Shown here piece after piece: positions 1 to 8,193 of a stretch of 64,000 nucleotides of DNA. A program made the translations under genes and the position numbers. The stretch comes from Rariglobus hedericola (GTDB taxonomy: Bacteria > Verrucomicrobiota > Verrucomicrobiia > Opitutales > Opitutaceae). The notes below the pieces were generated by a model, which saw only the letters and a list, made by a program, of their open reading frames with translations, made no database searches and was not told where the DNA came from. Location of the stretch: NCBI RefSeq assembly GCF_007559335.1, contig NZ_VMBG01000002.1, forward strand, positions 1,108,501-1,172,500. Reading direction: 5' to 3'. Numbering within the stretch: position 1 is the first letter of the stretch; each line of letters starts with the position of its first letter.

Positions 1-531
1 GAACACCGCGGCCAACGCGGCGGCGGAACCGGCGGCGCTGAAAATGCGGCGGCGTTGTTTGGCTACGCCGAAGAATCCCGCCGTCGATGAAAGAGTCGCG
101 GCGCCGATTTGCACGGCGGGTCCTTCGGGGCCGAGACTGACGCCGCTGCCCATGGTGAGGGCGGAGCCGGCAAACTTGGCGATCGCGGTGCTTGCCGGCA
201 TTTCACCGAAGTCTTTCCAAAAGGCGAGTTTGGTGGGAAGCACGCCACCGCCACCGGCCTGCGGTGCGAAACGACGGACAATCCAAGTCGCCAGCAAACT
301 GCCGATCACGACCGAGGCGAGGGTGCCGCCGATGAACCAAGCCGTGCCGTATTCCGCGAGCGCGTGGTAGGTGTGGTGGGCGATCCATTCCGACACGATA
401 TGGAAGGCCACCGCGACGAGACCGGTAAAGATGCCGAGTGATGCCAGCATCACCATCTGACGGGCCGAGGTGGGAATCGTCAGCCACCGTGCTTTTAACG
501 AAGCGAGGGCATCGGTGAAGGAGGGTTTCAT
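1..531 (-). CDS. ClC family chloride channel/transporter, N-terminal part
   Basis: This reading frame opens with ATG at 529-531 and runs off the left edge of the window, giving 177 residues. It shows the ClC signature: GGGGVLP at residues 93-99, in the place of the usual GSGIP loop, and GSGVSLGPEGP at about 128-138, in which Glu136 corresponds to the gating glutamate of the GREGP motif. Hydrophobic segments fill most of the rest. ClC proteins move chloride or other anions across the inner membrane, as channels or H+/anion exchangers. The retained glutamate fits exchange, but the altered first loop leaves ion selectivity open. It is divergent from the next gene, with 146 bp between. The C-terminal half, including any CBS domains, lies outside the window. 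Confidence 0.85.
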   Translation of the reverse strand, partial: MKPSFTDALASLKARWLTIPTSARQMVMLASLGIFTGLVAVAFHIVSEWIAHHTYHALAEYGTAWFIGGTLASVVIGSLLATWIVRRFAPQAGGGGVLPTKLAFWKDFGEMPASTAIAKFAGSALTMGSGVSLGPEGPAVQIGAATLSSTAGFFGVAKQRRRIFSAAGSAAALAAVF

Positions 532-677
532 TACGTGTGGGAGCGCCGCCCGCAGGTGCGGCCGAAAATCGAAGGCACTACTTCGCAGGTTTCTCTCGCG
601 GGGTTCAACGATTCTCTTGCGGCCACGGCTAAAAGCGCGGCTCGCCGTTCTCCTGCGAGTCAGTCAAGTATCCCTGC

Positions 678-1103
678 ATGAACTGGTTTTACTGGGCGCT
701 GTTATCCGCGGTGTTTGCAGGGGCGACGGCGATTCTCGCCAAGGTCGGTGTCGAGGGCGTGAACTCGCATCTCGCGATGGCGATCCGCACGACGGTCGTG
801 TTGGGGTTTGCGTGGATCCTTGTGGTGATCGCGGCACCGTCGCCCTGGCGCGAAATGCAAACACTCACGGGCCGCACCTGGCTTTTTCTTGGCTTATCGG
901 GCGCGGCGACGGGTTTGTCCTGGCTGTGTTATTTCCGCGCGCTGCAACTGGGCGAGGCGTCAAAAGTCGCGCCGATCGACAAGTTGAGCGTGGTTTTCGT
1001 GCTGGTGTTCGCCGCGCTGTTTCTGGGCGAATCGCTCACGTGGCGCACGGGACTCGGCGGTGCGTTGATCACGGCCGGAGCCGTGGTGCTGGTGATGAAG
1101 TGA
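678..1103 (+). CDS. EamA-type small transporter, half-size
   Basis: The 141-residue protein is almost entirely hydrophobic, with about four to five membrane spans. It carries a single EamA (drug/metabolite transporter) repeat: an N-terminal ALLSAVFAGATAILAKVG segment, a central AATGLSWLCYFRALQ and a C-terminal FLGESLTWRTGLGG. Members with one EamA repeat usually work as dimers exporting small metabolites; the substrate cannot be read from the sequence. The ATG at 678 begins directly at the first membrane span. It stands alone: divergent from the ClC gene and convergent, with a 4-bp gap, with the nuclease gene. Confidence 0.8.
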   Translation: MNWFYWALLSAVFAGATAILAKVGVEGVNSHLAMAIRTTVVLGFAWILVVIAAPSPWREMQTLTGRTWLFLGLSGAATGLSWLCYFRALQLGEASKVAPIDKLSVVFVLVFAALFLGESLTWRTGLGGALITAGAVVLVMK

Positions 1104-1107
1104 ACAA

Positions 1108-2157
1108 CTACTGCGCCGTTGCCGGAGCCGCGGTGGCAGTCGCGGCGGCTTTGCGTTTTACCAATTGCGCGCGCAGGTAGACGTCGGGCGCGGCCTGTTT
1201 CCACGCGGTCAACCACAGGCTGGAGAGCATTTCGCCGCCGCGGAGTAGTTGTTCGCCGATAAATTCGCGACCGGCTTTGCCGCCGTCGGCCGAGCCGGGT
1301 TTGAGCGCACCGGTCTGGTCGAGCTGGTAGAGCGGTTCGACCAAGGCGTGCTGCGTGAGCAGATAGGCGAGCGTCTGCTCGAAGATAAGATTGCGGGTGG
1401 CGGGCGGGGAGCCTTCGGGCCGAATGGCCAGATCGTGCGCGGGGCGGGCGCGGGCAACGAGGTCGGCGGTGGAGAGGCCGCCGAGCGCGATGTAGCCGCC
1501 GTCAATCCAGGCGTGAATCGAGGAGGAGCGCGTGTAGTTGTGCGGATTTTCACCGACCCAGCCGTTGTGGTGTTTGGTGGTGTGGAGCGGCTGCGAACCG
1601 TCGCCGACGTAGTGGCCCATGACTCCCATGATGTAGAGCGCGTTGGCCTGGGCGTTGGCGATCTCGTCGGGCGTGCCGTTTTCCTCGAAGGCGCGCAGGT
1701 AGGAAAAAGCGGACTTCAACTTCGCGTAGTTTTCGATGATCGCCCACGGCAGATAACCGATGAGCTCGCGCGTGTGGTCTTTGTTTTTATCGGGATCGAC
1801 GGCGGGAAACTTCTCCGGATGCGCGGCATGGGCGGCTGCGAATTGCGCGGTGTAAACGTAGCGGAACTCGCTGAGTGTGGCGACGGGCAGGCCGGCGTCG
1901 TCGAGGTATTCGAAGTCGAGGAAGTGATCGGGGCCGTTGACGTGCTTGAGCGGGAGTTCGTTGGTGCTGCGCCAGCGGTCGGGTTCGCCGGCGAGGAAGG
2001 CGATGCGCTCGGCGGCGGCGGGCGTCTTGACGAAGGCGGGGAACTCCTCGGGCAGGCCGGCGAGGGCGAGCTGGTTGACGGTGCGGTGTCCCTCGTAATC
2101 CCAAGCGTGCAACGAAGCGGCGGCGGCGAGAAACAGCGCGAGACGGCGGAAAAGCAT
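1108..2157 (-). CDS. Secreted S1/P1-type nuclease family protein
   Basis: The 349-residue protein starts with an 18-residue signal peptide ending in SLHA. Mature S1/P1 nucleases begin with a Trp that binds zinc through its amino group, and here cleavage would leave Trp19 first, followed by DYEGH. Other zinc-site segments are visible: GPDHFLDFEY, then MGVMGHYVGDGSQPLH and a HAWIDGG segment. The family cleaves single-stranded DNA and RNA, outside the cytoplasm in bacteria. The start at 2157 was chosen because longer versions lose the signal peptide. The family also includes phospholipase C-like zinc enzymes, so the nuclease call is probable rather than certain. It is divergent from the TIGR03790 gene with only 46 bp between. 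Confidence 0.8.
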   Translation of the reverse strand: MLFRRLALFLAAAASLHAWDYEGHRTVNQLALAGLPEEFPAFVKTPAAAERIAFLAGEPDRWRSTNELPLKHVNGPDHFLDFEYLDDAGLPVATLSEFRYVYTAQFAAAHAAHPEKFPAVDPDKNKDHTRELIGYLPWAIIENYAKLKSAFSYLRAFEENGTPDEIANAQANALYIMGVMGHYVGDGSQPLHTTKHHNGWVGENPHNYTRSSSIHAWIDGGYIALGGLSTADLVARARPAHDLAIRPEGSPPATRNLIFEQTLAYLLTQHALVEPLYQLDQTGALKPGSADGGKAGREFIGEQLLRGGEMLSSLWLTAWKQAAPDVYLRAQLVKRKAAATATAAPATAQ

Positions 2158-2203
2158 GAATCTAGGGTTGGCGCGGCGGGAGGACGGTTGCAACCTCGCG
2201 GGA

Positions 2204-3868
2204 ATGCTGGGCCGCCGACTCCCTCTGTTCCTGCTGTTTATGGTAATCGCCGTGGTGGCGCGCGCCGATGAAGTGGCCTCGCGGGTCATCGTGCTGGCAA
2301 ACCGTGACGACCCGGAATCGGTGAAGCTGGCGGAGTATTACGCGCAAAAACGCGACGTGCCGCCGGAGAACATCATCGCGCTGCCCATGCCGGACACCGA
2401 GATCATCAGCTGGCGCGAGTATATCGACGGGATTCTGAATCCGTTGCGGGCGGAGCTCGTGAAACGCGGCTCGCTGGATGCGATTGGCATGGATCTGTTT
2501 GATGCGGTCGGACGGAAGAAATACGCGATTTCGGGGCACACGATTTCTTATCTGGTGGTGTGTCGCGGCGTGCCGTTGAAAATCGCCAACGATGGTTCGC
2601 TGCCGGTGGAAAATTCACCGGCGCTGATCAATCCGGCGTTTAAGACCAATGCGTCGTCGGTCGATGGTGAGCTGGCGTTGCTCGCCGTGGTGAATTCGCC
2701 GTTGATCGCGTTTTTGCCGAATCCGCTTTTTAAAAATGACAAGCCTTCGTCGATCCAACTGGACCAGATCGTGAAGGTGGGGCGACTGGACGGACCGACC
2801 TATGCCGATGCGCGCGGCTTGATCGATCATGCGATCGCGGCGGAAAACGGCGGGCTCATCGGACGTGGTTACGTTGATATCGGCGGCCCGCATGCGCTGG
2901 GCGATCGCTGGCTCGAGGATGTGGCGAAGCAGCTCGACGAATTGAATTTCGATACCGATGTGGAACGCGTGGGCGGCTCAATGCCGGCGTGGACGCGGAT
3001 GGATGCGCCGGCGTTGTATTTCGGTTGGTATGCGGGCGAGCTGAACGGGCCATTTGCACAACCTGGGTTCACGTTTCCGCCCGGCGCGGTGGCGTTGCAC
3101 ATCCATAGTTATTCGGCCGCCACGCTGCGTTCGACGACGAGCGGCTGGGTCGGGCCGCTGGTGGCGCGCGGGGTGACAGCGACCTTTGGAAATGTGAATG
3201 AGCCGTATCTGGAGTTCACGCATCAGCCGCAGCTGGTGTTGAAGTCGCTCGCGCGCGGCGACCGGTTGGGTGATGCGGCGGCGTATTCGGTGCCGGTTTA
3301 CAGCTGGCAGGCGATCATGGTGGGCGACCCGTTGTATCGCCCGTTTGCCGTGAAGCCGGACGAGCTGTGGGCGCGTCGGGACAAACTGCCGTCGAATCAA
3401 CGGCCGTATGTGGTCTTGAGCCGCATGCGCGAACTGGATCGCGGAGGGGATCGCAACGGTGCGATTTGGGCGGGACTGATCTCGGAGAAGACCAATCCGA
3501 GCATGGCGGTGGCGCTGGCAACCGCAAAATTACAACAGGCGACGGGCGATAGTTCGGGCGCGTTGCAAACGCTGGCCTGGGTGGCGAGCCGCCGGAGTTT
3601 CACGCTCTTGGAGTCACCGTTGGCGGTGCTCGTCGCGCAGCAATTGCGTGAGTCGGGCGAGGCGAAAACTGCGCTCGGTGTGTGGCAACGCGTGCTCGGC
3701 AGCCGAGCGATCGCGCGTGAGTTGCGCATCCAATGGTTGCCGCAGGCCTTGGAGGTTGCGCGGGAAGCCCAGGATGCGCGGCAGATCGTGAATTGGGATT
3801 CTGAATACAAGGAGCTGACCGCTCCGCCGCCGGTGTCGGATGAGGACAAAAAACAAGGCGGACCGTAA
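2204..3868 (+). CDS. TIGR03790 family secreted protein
   Basis: The start at 2204 gives a clear signal peptide (LFLLFMVIAVVARA), so it is preferred to the in-frame ATG at 2156. The mature part opens with VIVLANRDDPESVKLAEYYAQKR, the hallmark opening of TIGR03790 proteins, which occur in Verrucomicrobiota, Acidobacteriota and Planctomycetota and have no established function. The first about 400 residues match the family. The last about 140 residues look helical and repeat-like (AVALATAKLQQATGDSSGAL, then LAVLVAQQLRESGEAKTAL), which may be TPR-like. It is expected in the periplasm or at the cell surface. The stop codon lies in the loop of a terminator hairpin that serves the opposite-strand clpP. 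Confidence 0.8.
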   Translation: MLGRRLPLFLLFMVIAVVARADEVASRVIVLANRDDPESVKLAEYYAQKRDVPPENIIALPMPDTEIISWREYIDGILNPLRAELVKRGSLDAIGMDLFDAVGRKKYAISGHTISYLVVCRGVPLKIANDGSLPVENSPALINPAFKTNASSVDGELALLAVVNSPLIAFLPNPLFKNDKPSSIQLDQIVKVGRLDGPTYADARGLIDHAIAAENGGLIGRGYVDIGGPHALGDRWLEDVAKQLDELNFDTDVERVGGSMPAWTRMDAPALYFGWYAGELNGPFAQPGFTFPPGAVALHIHSYSAATLRSTTSGWVGPLVARGVTATFGNVNEPYLEFTHQPQLVLKSLARGDRLGDAAAYSVPVYSWQAIMVGDPLYRPFAVKPDELWARRDKLPSNQRPYVVLSRMRELDRGGDRNGAIWAGLISEKTNPSMAVALATAKLQQATGDSSGALQTLAWVASRRSFTLLESPLAVLVAQQLRESGEAKTALGVWQRVLGSRAIARELRIQWLPQALEVAREAQDARQIVNWDSEYKELTAPPPVSDEDKKQGGP

Positions 3869-3879
3869 AGGTCCGCCTT
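3855..3879 (-). terminator. Terminator of clpP, overlapping the 3' end of the opposite gene
   Basis: AAGGCGGACC (3855-3864) and GGTCCGCCTT (3870-3879) form a perfect 10-bp stem with a 5-nt loop. Read on the minus strand, the stem is followed by TGTTTTTTG, so it terminates clpP transcription. The left arm codes for the last residues of the TIGR03790 protein, and its TAA stop is in the loop. Confidence 0.85.
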
Positions 3880-3913
3880 GGCGGGGAGGGATGTAAGGGC
3901 CTGCGGACGGAGC

Positions 3914-4570
3914 TTAGACCTTGTCCACGATGGTGTCGGCGAGACCGTAGGCGATGGCTTCCTGGGCGTTGAGGTAGAAGTCGCGGTCGGTGTCGCGGTT
4001 GATGACTTCGATGGGCTGGCCGGACGCGTCGGCTAGGATCTGGTTCAGCTCGGAGCGGAGCTTTTCCATTTCCTTGGCCTGAATGTTGATGTCGGTCGCG
4101 GGGCCGACCATGCGGCCGGAGATGAGCGGCTGGTGGATCAACACACGGGAGTGTTTGTAGAGGAAGCGGCGGCCCTTCTTGGCGCCGGAGAGGAGGATCG
4201 AGCCCATCGAGGCGGCCATGCCGGTCACGATGACGTTAATCGGCGAGGTGATCATCTGCATGGTGTCGTAAACGGCCATGCCGGCGGTGATCGATCCGCC
4301 CGGGGTGTTGATGTAGAAGTGGATTTCCTTACCGGGGGCGATGGCCTCGAGGTAGAGGAGCTTTTCGACGATGTCCTTGGCGGTTTCGTCGGTCACGGCG
4401 CCCCAGAGGAACAGCTTACGTTCATCGAGAAACTTTTTCTGGATGAGCATGGCGACGGGGGCGGAAGATTTTTTGGCGATGGAATCGGATTCCTTGTCGT
4501 CATCTTCCTCGTCGTCGTCGAGGCGGGGGAGAGGTGCGTTAAGACCGGGCTGGAGATTGTCGAAATGCAT
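3914..4570 (-). CDS. clpP: ATP-dependent Clp protease proteolytic subunit
   Basis: The 218-residue protein is the barrel-shaped serine peptidase that works with a Clp ATPase to degrade unfolded or tagged proteins. The triad is visible: Ser121 in GMAASMG, His146 in IHQP and Asp193 in the RDTDRD segment. YINTPGGSITAGMAVYDTMQ is typical of the family. The ATG at 4570 is preferred; an upstream extension is not ClpP-like. The N-terminus is odd: residues 18-29 are a run of Asp, Glu and Lys (RLDDDEEDDDKESD) where most ClpPs have a short axial loop. No clpX or tig lies nearby, unlike the common tig-clpP-clpX order. A terminator follows at 3855-3879. Confidence 0.93.
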   Translation of the reverse strand: MHFDNLQPGLNAPLPRLDDDEEDDDKESDSIAKKSSAPVAMLIQKKFLDERKLFLWGAVTDETAKDIVEKLLYLEAIAPGKEIHFYINTPGGSITAGMAVYDTMQMITSPINVIVTGMAASMGSILLSGAKKGRRFLYKHSRVLIHQPLISGRMVGPATDINIQAKEMEKLRSELNQILADASGQPIEVINRDTDRDFYLNAQEAIAYGLADTIVDKV

Positions 4571-4625
4571 ATGGGAGTTACGTTGCGAGGCGGGTGCGGG
4601 TTGGCAAGTGCTCAGGCGAAGTTGG

Positions 4626-4970
4626 TCACAGATCAGGCAAATGCGGTGCGAGTGCATCGCGGAGGCGGGCAATCAACTCCGGATCGTGCGCCGCGGGGTA
4701 ATCGTCGGGGATGCGCAGGATGACCACGGGTTTGCCCGCGAGGTCCTCGGGGAACTTCTCGCGCAGGCGGTCGGCGTGTTTGCGCTCCATGCAAAAAATC
4801 GTGTCGGCCCAGCCGAGGTGGCAGCCGGTGACCTTGATGCGGGCACCGTTTTCGGTGCCGGCCGAACGGGCATCGTAGCGCGGGTGATTCTTGAACAACG
4901 CCTCGGCGGTGGGTGAGCGCCACTGGTTGCGCGAACAGAGGAAGAGGAGCTTGGTCTTGCCGATACTCAC
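4626..4970 (-). CDS. Low-molecular-weight protein tyrosine phosphatase-like protein
   Basis: The 114-residue protein has the CX5R phosphatase loop near its N-terminus: Cys12-Ser-Arg-Asn-Gln-Trp-Arg18, followed by SPTAE. It resembles the predicted tyrosine phosphatases of COG4551, which are shorter than classical LMW-PTPs. A late acidic segment (IPDDYPAAHDPEL) could supply the general-acid Asp. The substrate is unknown. Its start overlaps the end of the sanA-like gene by 4 bp, so it is the last gene of a thiD / sanA-like / phosphatase operon with translational coupling. Confidence 0.8.
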   Translation of the reverse strand: MSIGKTKLLFLCSRNQWRSPTAEALFKNHPRYDARSAGTENGARIKVTGCHLGWADTIFCMERKHADRLREKFPEDLAGKPVVILRIPDDYPAAHDPELIARLRDALAPHLPDL

Positions 4971-5644
4971 GAGCCAAGGGGAGGGAGCGGCTCACGCGGT
5001 CCGGAAAAACGCGGCTGCTTGTTCCACACGTAGAGATCGAGCACGGCCACGGTGCGGGAAACGACTTCGCGCAGCTCGGTGCGCACCGAATAGCGGAAAT
5101 GAGTATCGGTGGCGCAAAAGCCGATCGCATCGATCCCGTGGGCGCGGGCGATCTCCAGCGCGCGGGCGTTGTGGTAGCGCTGCGTGACGATGGTGCACGC
5201 GGTGAGCCCGAAGACGTCGCGGGCGCGTATGACCGAATCCAGCGTGCGGAATCCGGCATAATCGCAGACGATGGCGGATGCGGGCACGCCCCGGGAGATG
5301 AGCGCGTTTTTCATCATCGCAGGCTCGTCGTAGTCGGCGCGGCTGTTGTCGCCGCTGACAAGCAGGCGACGGACTTTACCCGCGTGATAGAGCGCGGCGG
5401 CGGCATCCATGCGATTAACAAAATGCGGATTGGGACGGCCACTGCGCAGCGTGGCATTGGCGCCAAGGACCAGGGCGGTTTCACGCTCGGGAGTTTCCTC
5501 GACGAGCGTGTAAAGTTGATCGCGGTGGCTGCGCGTGATGCGGAGGTTGGAAAAGACCACGAAGGCGACTCCAAGGATCAAGAAGCCGATAAACACGCGT
5601 CGAGTGCGCGACGCACCCAGGAAAAGGCGAAGACGGGAGATCAT
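4967..5644 (-). CDS. SanA/YdcF-like DUF218 membrane protein
   Basis: The 225-residue protein has one N-terminal membrane span (residues about 17-33), then a DUF218 domain with ALVLGA, a VSGDN segment and the ARALEIARAHGI helix. E. coli SanA, of the same family and topology, supports envelope integrity (vancomycin resistance at high temperature). The domain probably faces the periplasm. It overlaps thiD by 4 bp upstream and the phosphatase gene by 4 bp downstream, so the three are co-translated. The exact biochemical activity of the family is not established. Confidence 0.8.
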   Translation of the reverse strand: MISRLRLFLGASRTRRVFIGFLILGVAFVVFSNLRITRSHRDQLYTLVEETPERETALVLGANATLRSGRPNPHFVNRMDAAAALYHAGKVRRLLVSGDNSRADYDEPAMMKNALISRGVPASAIVCDYAGFRTLDSVIRARDVFGLTACTIVTQRYHNARALEIARAHGIDAIGFCATDTHFRYSVRTELREVVSRTVAVLDLYVWNKQPRFSGPREPLPPLGS

Positions 5645-6444
5645 TTTTTCCAGAGGTTGTGAAAGTGGTGCACGGGGCCGTGGCCGGAACCGACGGCTAG
5701 CTGGTCGGAGGCGGCGATCGCGGAGGTGAGGTAGGCTTTGGCGGCGCGGATCGCGTTGAGCGGATCAGTATGTTGCGGCAGCAAAGCGGCGATGGCGGCG
5801 GAAAGCGTGCAACCGGTGCCGTGGGTGTTTTTGGTGGTGATGCGCGGTGAGTGCAGCTCGGTTTGCATGATGCCGTTGTCGATCACGTCGATGCTTTCGG
5901 CGCCGTCGAGATGTCCGCCTTTAAGCACCACGATGCGCGGGCCGAGGGCGTGCAAGGCGCGGGCGGCGGTGCGCATGTCGGCGAGCGTGCGGATGGGCGC
6001 GCGAGTGAGCAGCACCTCCGCCTCGGGGAGGTTGGGGGTGATGATTTCGGCGAGCGGGATGATTTCGGTGCGCAGGGCTTCGACTGCATCGGGGGAGAGC
6101 AAGTGGTGGCCGCTTTTGGAGACCATGACGGGGTCAACGACGAGCCGGCTGACGTGATGACGGCGCAGCGCGGCGGCCACGGTGGCGACGATTTCGGCGG
6201 TGCCGAGCATGCCGATTTTTACGGCGTCGATGCGCACATCGGCGAAGAGCGTGTCGATTTGTTGAGCGATGAATTCCACGGGCACGGCCTGCACGCCGGT
6301 GACGCCCCGGGTGTTCTGAGCGGTGAGGGCGGCAACGACTCCGGTGCCGTAGGCGCCGAGGGCCGAAAACGCCTTCAGGTCGGCGAGAAGACCGGCTCCG
6401 CCCGAGGGATCGACGCCGGCGATACTGAGGACATTGGGAATCAT
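5641..6444 (-). CDS. thiD: Hydroxymethylpyrimidine/phosphomethylpyrimidine kinase
   Basis: The 267-residue protein phosphorylates HMP and HMP-P in thiamine pyrophosphate synthesis. The ribokinase-like fold is evident: SIAGVDPSGGAGLLADLKAF at the N-terminus, VVDPVMVSKSG in the middle, and GTGCTLSAAIAALL near the end with the anion hole and catalytic base region. The ATG at 6444 is preferred to the TTG one codon upstream. It heads an operon with 4-bp overlaps into the sanA-like and phosphatase genes. The 68 bp shared with the divergent ade gene is too short for a TPP riboswitch and none was seen. Confidence 0.93.
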   Translation of the reverse strand: MIPNVLSIAGVDPSGGAGLLADLKAFSALGAYGTGVVAALTAQNTRGVTGVQAVPVEFIAQQIDTLFADVRIDAVKIGMLGTAEIVATVAAALRRHHVSRLVVDPVMVSKSGHHLLSPDAVEALRTEIIPLAEIITPNLPEAEVLLTRAPIRTLADMRTAARALHALGPRIVVLKGGHLDGAESIDVIDNGIMQTELHSPRITTKNTHGTGCTLSAAIAALLPQHTDPLNAIRAAKAYLTSAIAASDQLAVGSGHGPVHHFHNLWKK

Positions 6445-6512
6445 CAAATCCTAGGGATTAAAAGAAGATCGAGGCTTTGCAACTGCGGGCCGGTCGGACA
6501 ACGCTCGGTGTT

Positions 6513-8141
6513 ATGACGACCAAGGTGCGTGTTCAATCGATCTCGGGACAGGTGGTGGATTTATTCAAGCGGGAGATTTTTCACGGGACGGTGGAATGGT
6601 CAGGCGGGCGCATTACTGCGGTGAGACGCGATCCGCGGGTGAAAGATAAACGGCTGATCATGCCGGGGCTGGTCGATGCGCATATCCATATCGAGAGCTC
6701 GCTGCTGCCGCCGTCGGAGTTTGCGAGGCTGGCGGTGATTCATGGCACGGTGGCGACGGTGTCGGACCCGCACGAAATCGCCAACGTGCTCGGCGAGGCG
6801 GGCGTGCTCTACATGCTCGCCGATGCGAAACGGTCGCCGCTCAAGTTTAACTTTGGCGCGCCTTCGTGTGTGCCGGCGACGACGTTTGAGACGGCTGGGG
6901 CGAAACTTGATTCAAAGGCCGTGGCGCGGTTGCTGGCGCGCAAGGATGTGCGCTACCTGGCCGAGGTGATGAATTTTCCCGGCGTGCTCGGACGTGATCC
7001 GGAGTTGATGGCGATGATCGCAGCGGCGAAGACCGAGGAAAAACAAGTCGACGGACATGCGCCGGGATTGCGGGGCGCCCAGGCGAAGGCGTATGCGGAC
7101 GCAGGACCGACGACGGATCACGAGTGTTTCACGATTGAAGAGGCGCAGGACAAACTGGCGGCGGGGATGAAGATTCTTATTCGCGAAGGATCGGCCGCGC
7201 GGAATTTCGAGGCGTTGAAGCCGCTGCTGAAAACGCATCCGCAGAGCTGCATGTTTTGCTGTGACGACCTGCATCCGGATCTGCTGGTGAAACGTCACCT
7301 CGACGAACATGTGCGGCGGGCGCTGGCAACGGGCGCGAATAAATTTGATGTGTTGCGCGCGGCATCGGTGAATCCCGTGGAGCACTATGGGCTGAAGGTC
7401 GGACTGCTGCGCGTGGGCGAAGAGGCTGATTTCATCGTGGTGGACGGTTGGAAGAAATTTCGCGTGGAGCGCACTTATATCGACGGGGCGCTGGTGGCGT
7501 CAGGCGGCCGCACGCGGCTGAAACGGCTGGCTCCGAAGCTGGCCAATAAATTCAAGGCGCGCGCGGTGAAGGCGGCGGATTTCGCGGTAAAAACTGTGGG
7601 CAGCACGTTGAACGTGATCGAGGCGCTCAACGGCCAACTGGTGACCAAACACCTGACGCTGCCGGCGACCGATATCGGCGTGAAACGCGATGTTTTGAAA
7701 ATCGCGGTGGTGAATCGTTACGCGACCAAGGCGCCGGTGGCGGTCGGATATATCCGGGGCTTTGGATTAAAGGCCGGGGCGCTGGCTTCGTCGGTTGCGC
7801 ATGATTCGCACAACATTGTGGCGGTGGGTGTGGATGACGCGTCGCTGGCCGCGGCAGTGAATCTGGTGATCGCGGAAAAGGGCGGACTGAGTGTGGTGGG
7901 ACCGAGGATGAAGGCGGTGCTGCCGCTGCCGATCGCGGGGTTGATGTCGGCGCTGGACGGCCGCGAAGCGGCGCGGCGTTATACGCGGTTGGATCGAACC
8001 TCGAAGAAACTGGGATCGAAACTCGATGCACCGTTCATGACCCTGTCGTTCATGGCGCTGCTGGTGATTCCTGATTTGAAGCTGAGCGACCGCGGTCTGT
8101 TCTCCGCGACGAAGTGGGGTTTTGTGCCGGTGTCGGAGTAA
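6513..8141 (+). CDS. ade: Adenine deaminase
   Basis: The 542-residue protein belongs to the amidohydrolase family that converts adenine to hypoxanthine and ammonia for purine salvage. Metal-site motifs are visible: DAHIHIESS at residues 55-63, SDPHEIANVLG, GHAPGL and TDHE in the middle. The C-terminal adenine deaminase domain is present, with the SVAHDSHNI segment and GGLSVV. Length is close to the family norm. The ATG at 6513 is preferred over an upstream TTG because homologues open near MTTKVRV. It is divergent from thiD. Confidence 0.92.
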   Translation: MTTKVRVQSISGQVVDLFKREIFHGTVEWSGGRITAVRRDPRVKDKRLIMPGLVDAHIHIESSLLPPSEFARLAVIHGTVATVSDPHEIANVLGEAGVLYMLADAKRSPLKFNFGAPSCVPATTFETAGAKLDSKAVARLLARKDVRYLAEVMNFPGVLGRDPELMAMIAAAKTEEKQVDGHAPGLRGAQAKAYADAGPTTDHECFTIEEAQDKLAAGMKILIREGSAARNFEALKPLLKTHPQSCMFCCDDLHPDLLVKRHLDEHVRRALATGANKFDVLRAASVNPVEHYGLKVGLLRVGEEADFIVVDGWKKFRVERTYIDGALVASGGRTRLKRLAPKLANKFKARAVKAADFAVKTVGSTLNVIEALNGQLVTKHLTLPATDIGVKRDVLKIAVVNRYATKAPVAVGYIRGFGLKAGALASSVAHDSHNIVAVGVDDASLAAAVNLVIAEKGGLSVVGPRMKAVLPLPIAGLMSALDGREAARRYTRLDRTSKKLGSKLDAPFMTLSFMALLVIPDLKLSDRGLFSATKWGFVPVSE

Positions 8142-8193
8142 ATGAGGGTGATACATTCTTGCCGTGGCGGCGGGATGACTTCCTTTTAGGCGC

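Noticed and set aside
2156-2158. TIGR03790 start at the ATG overlapping the nuclease start codon
   Set aside because: It would add 16 residues before a complete signal peptide that begins at 2204.
6445-6512. TPP riboswitch before thiD
   Set aside because: Only 68 bp separate thiD and ade, and no THI-box sequence or suitable stems are visible.
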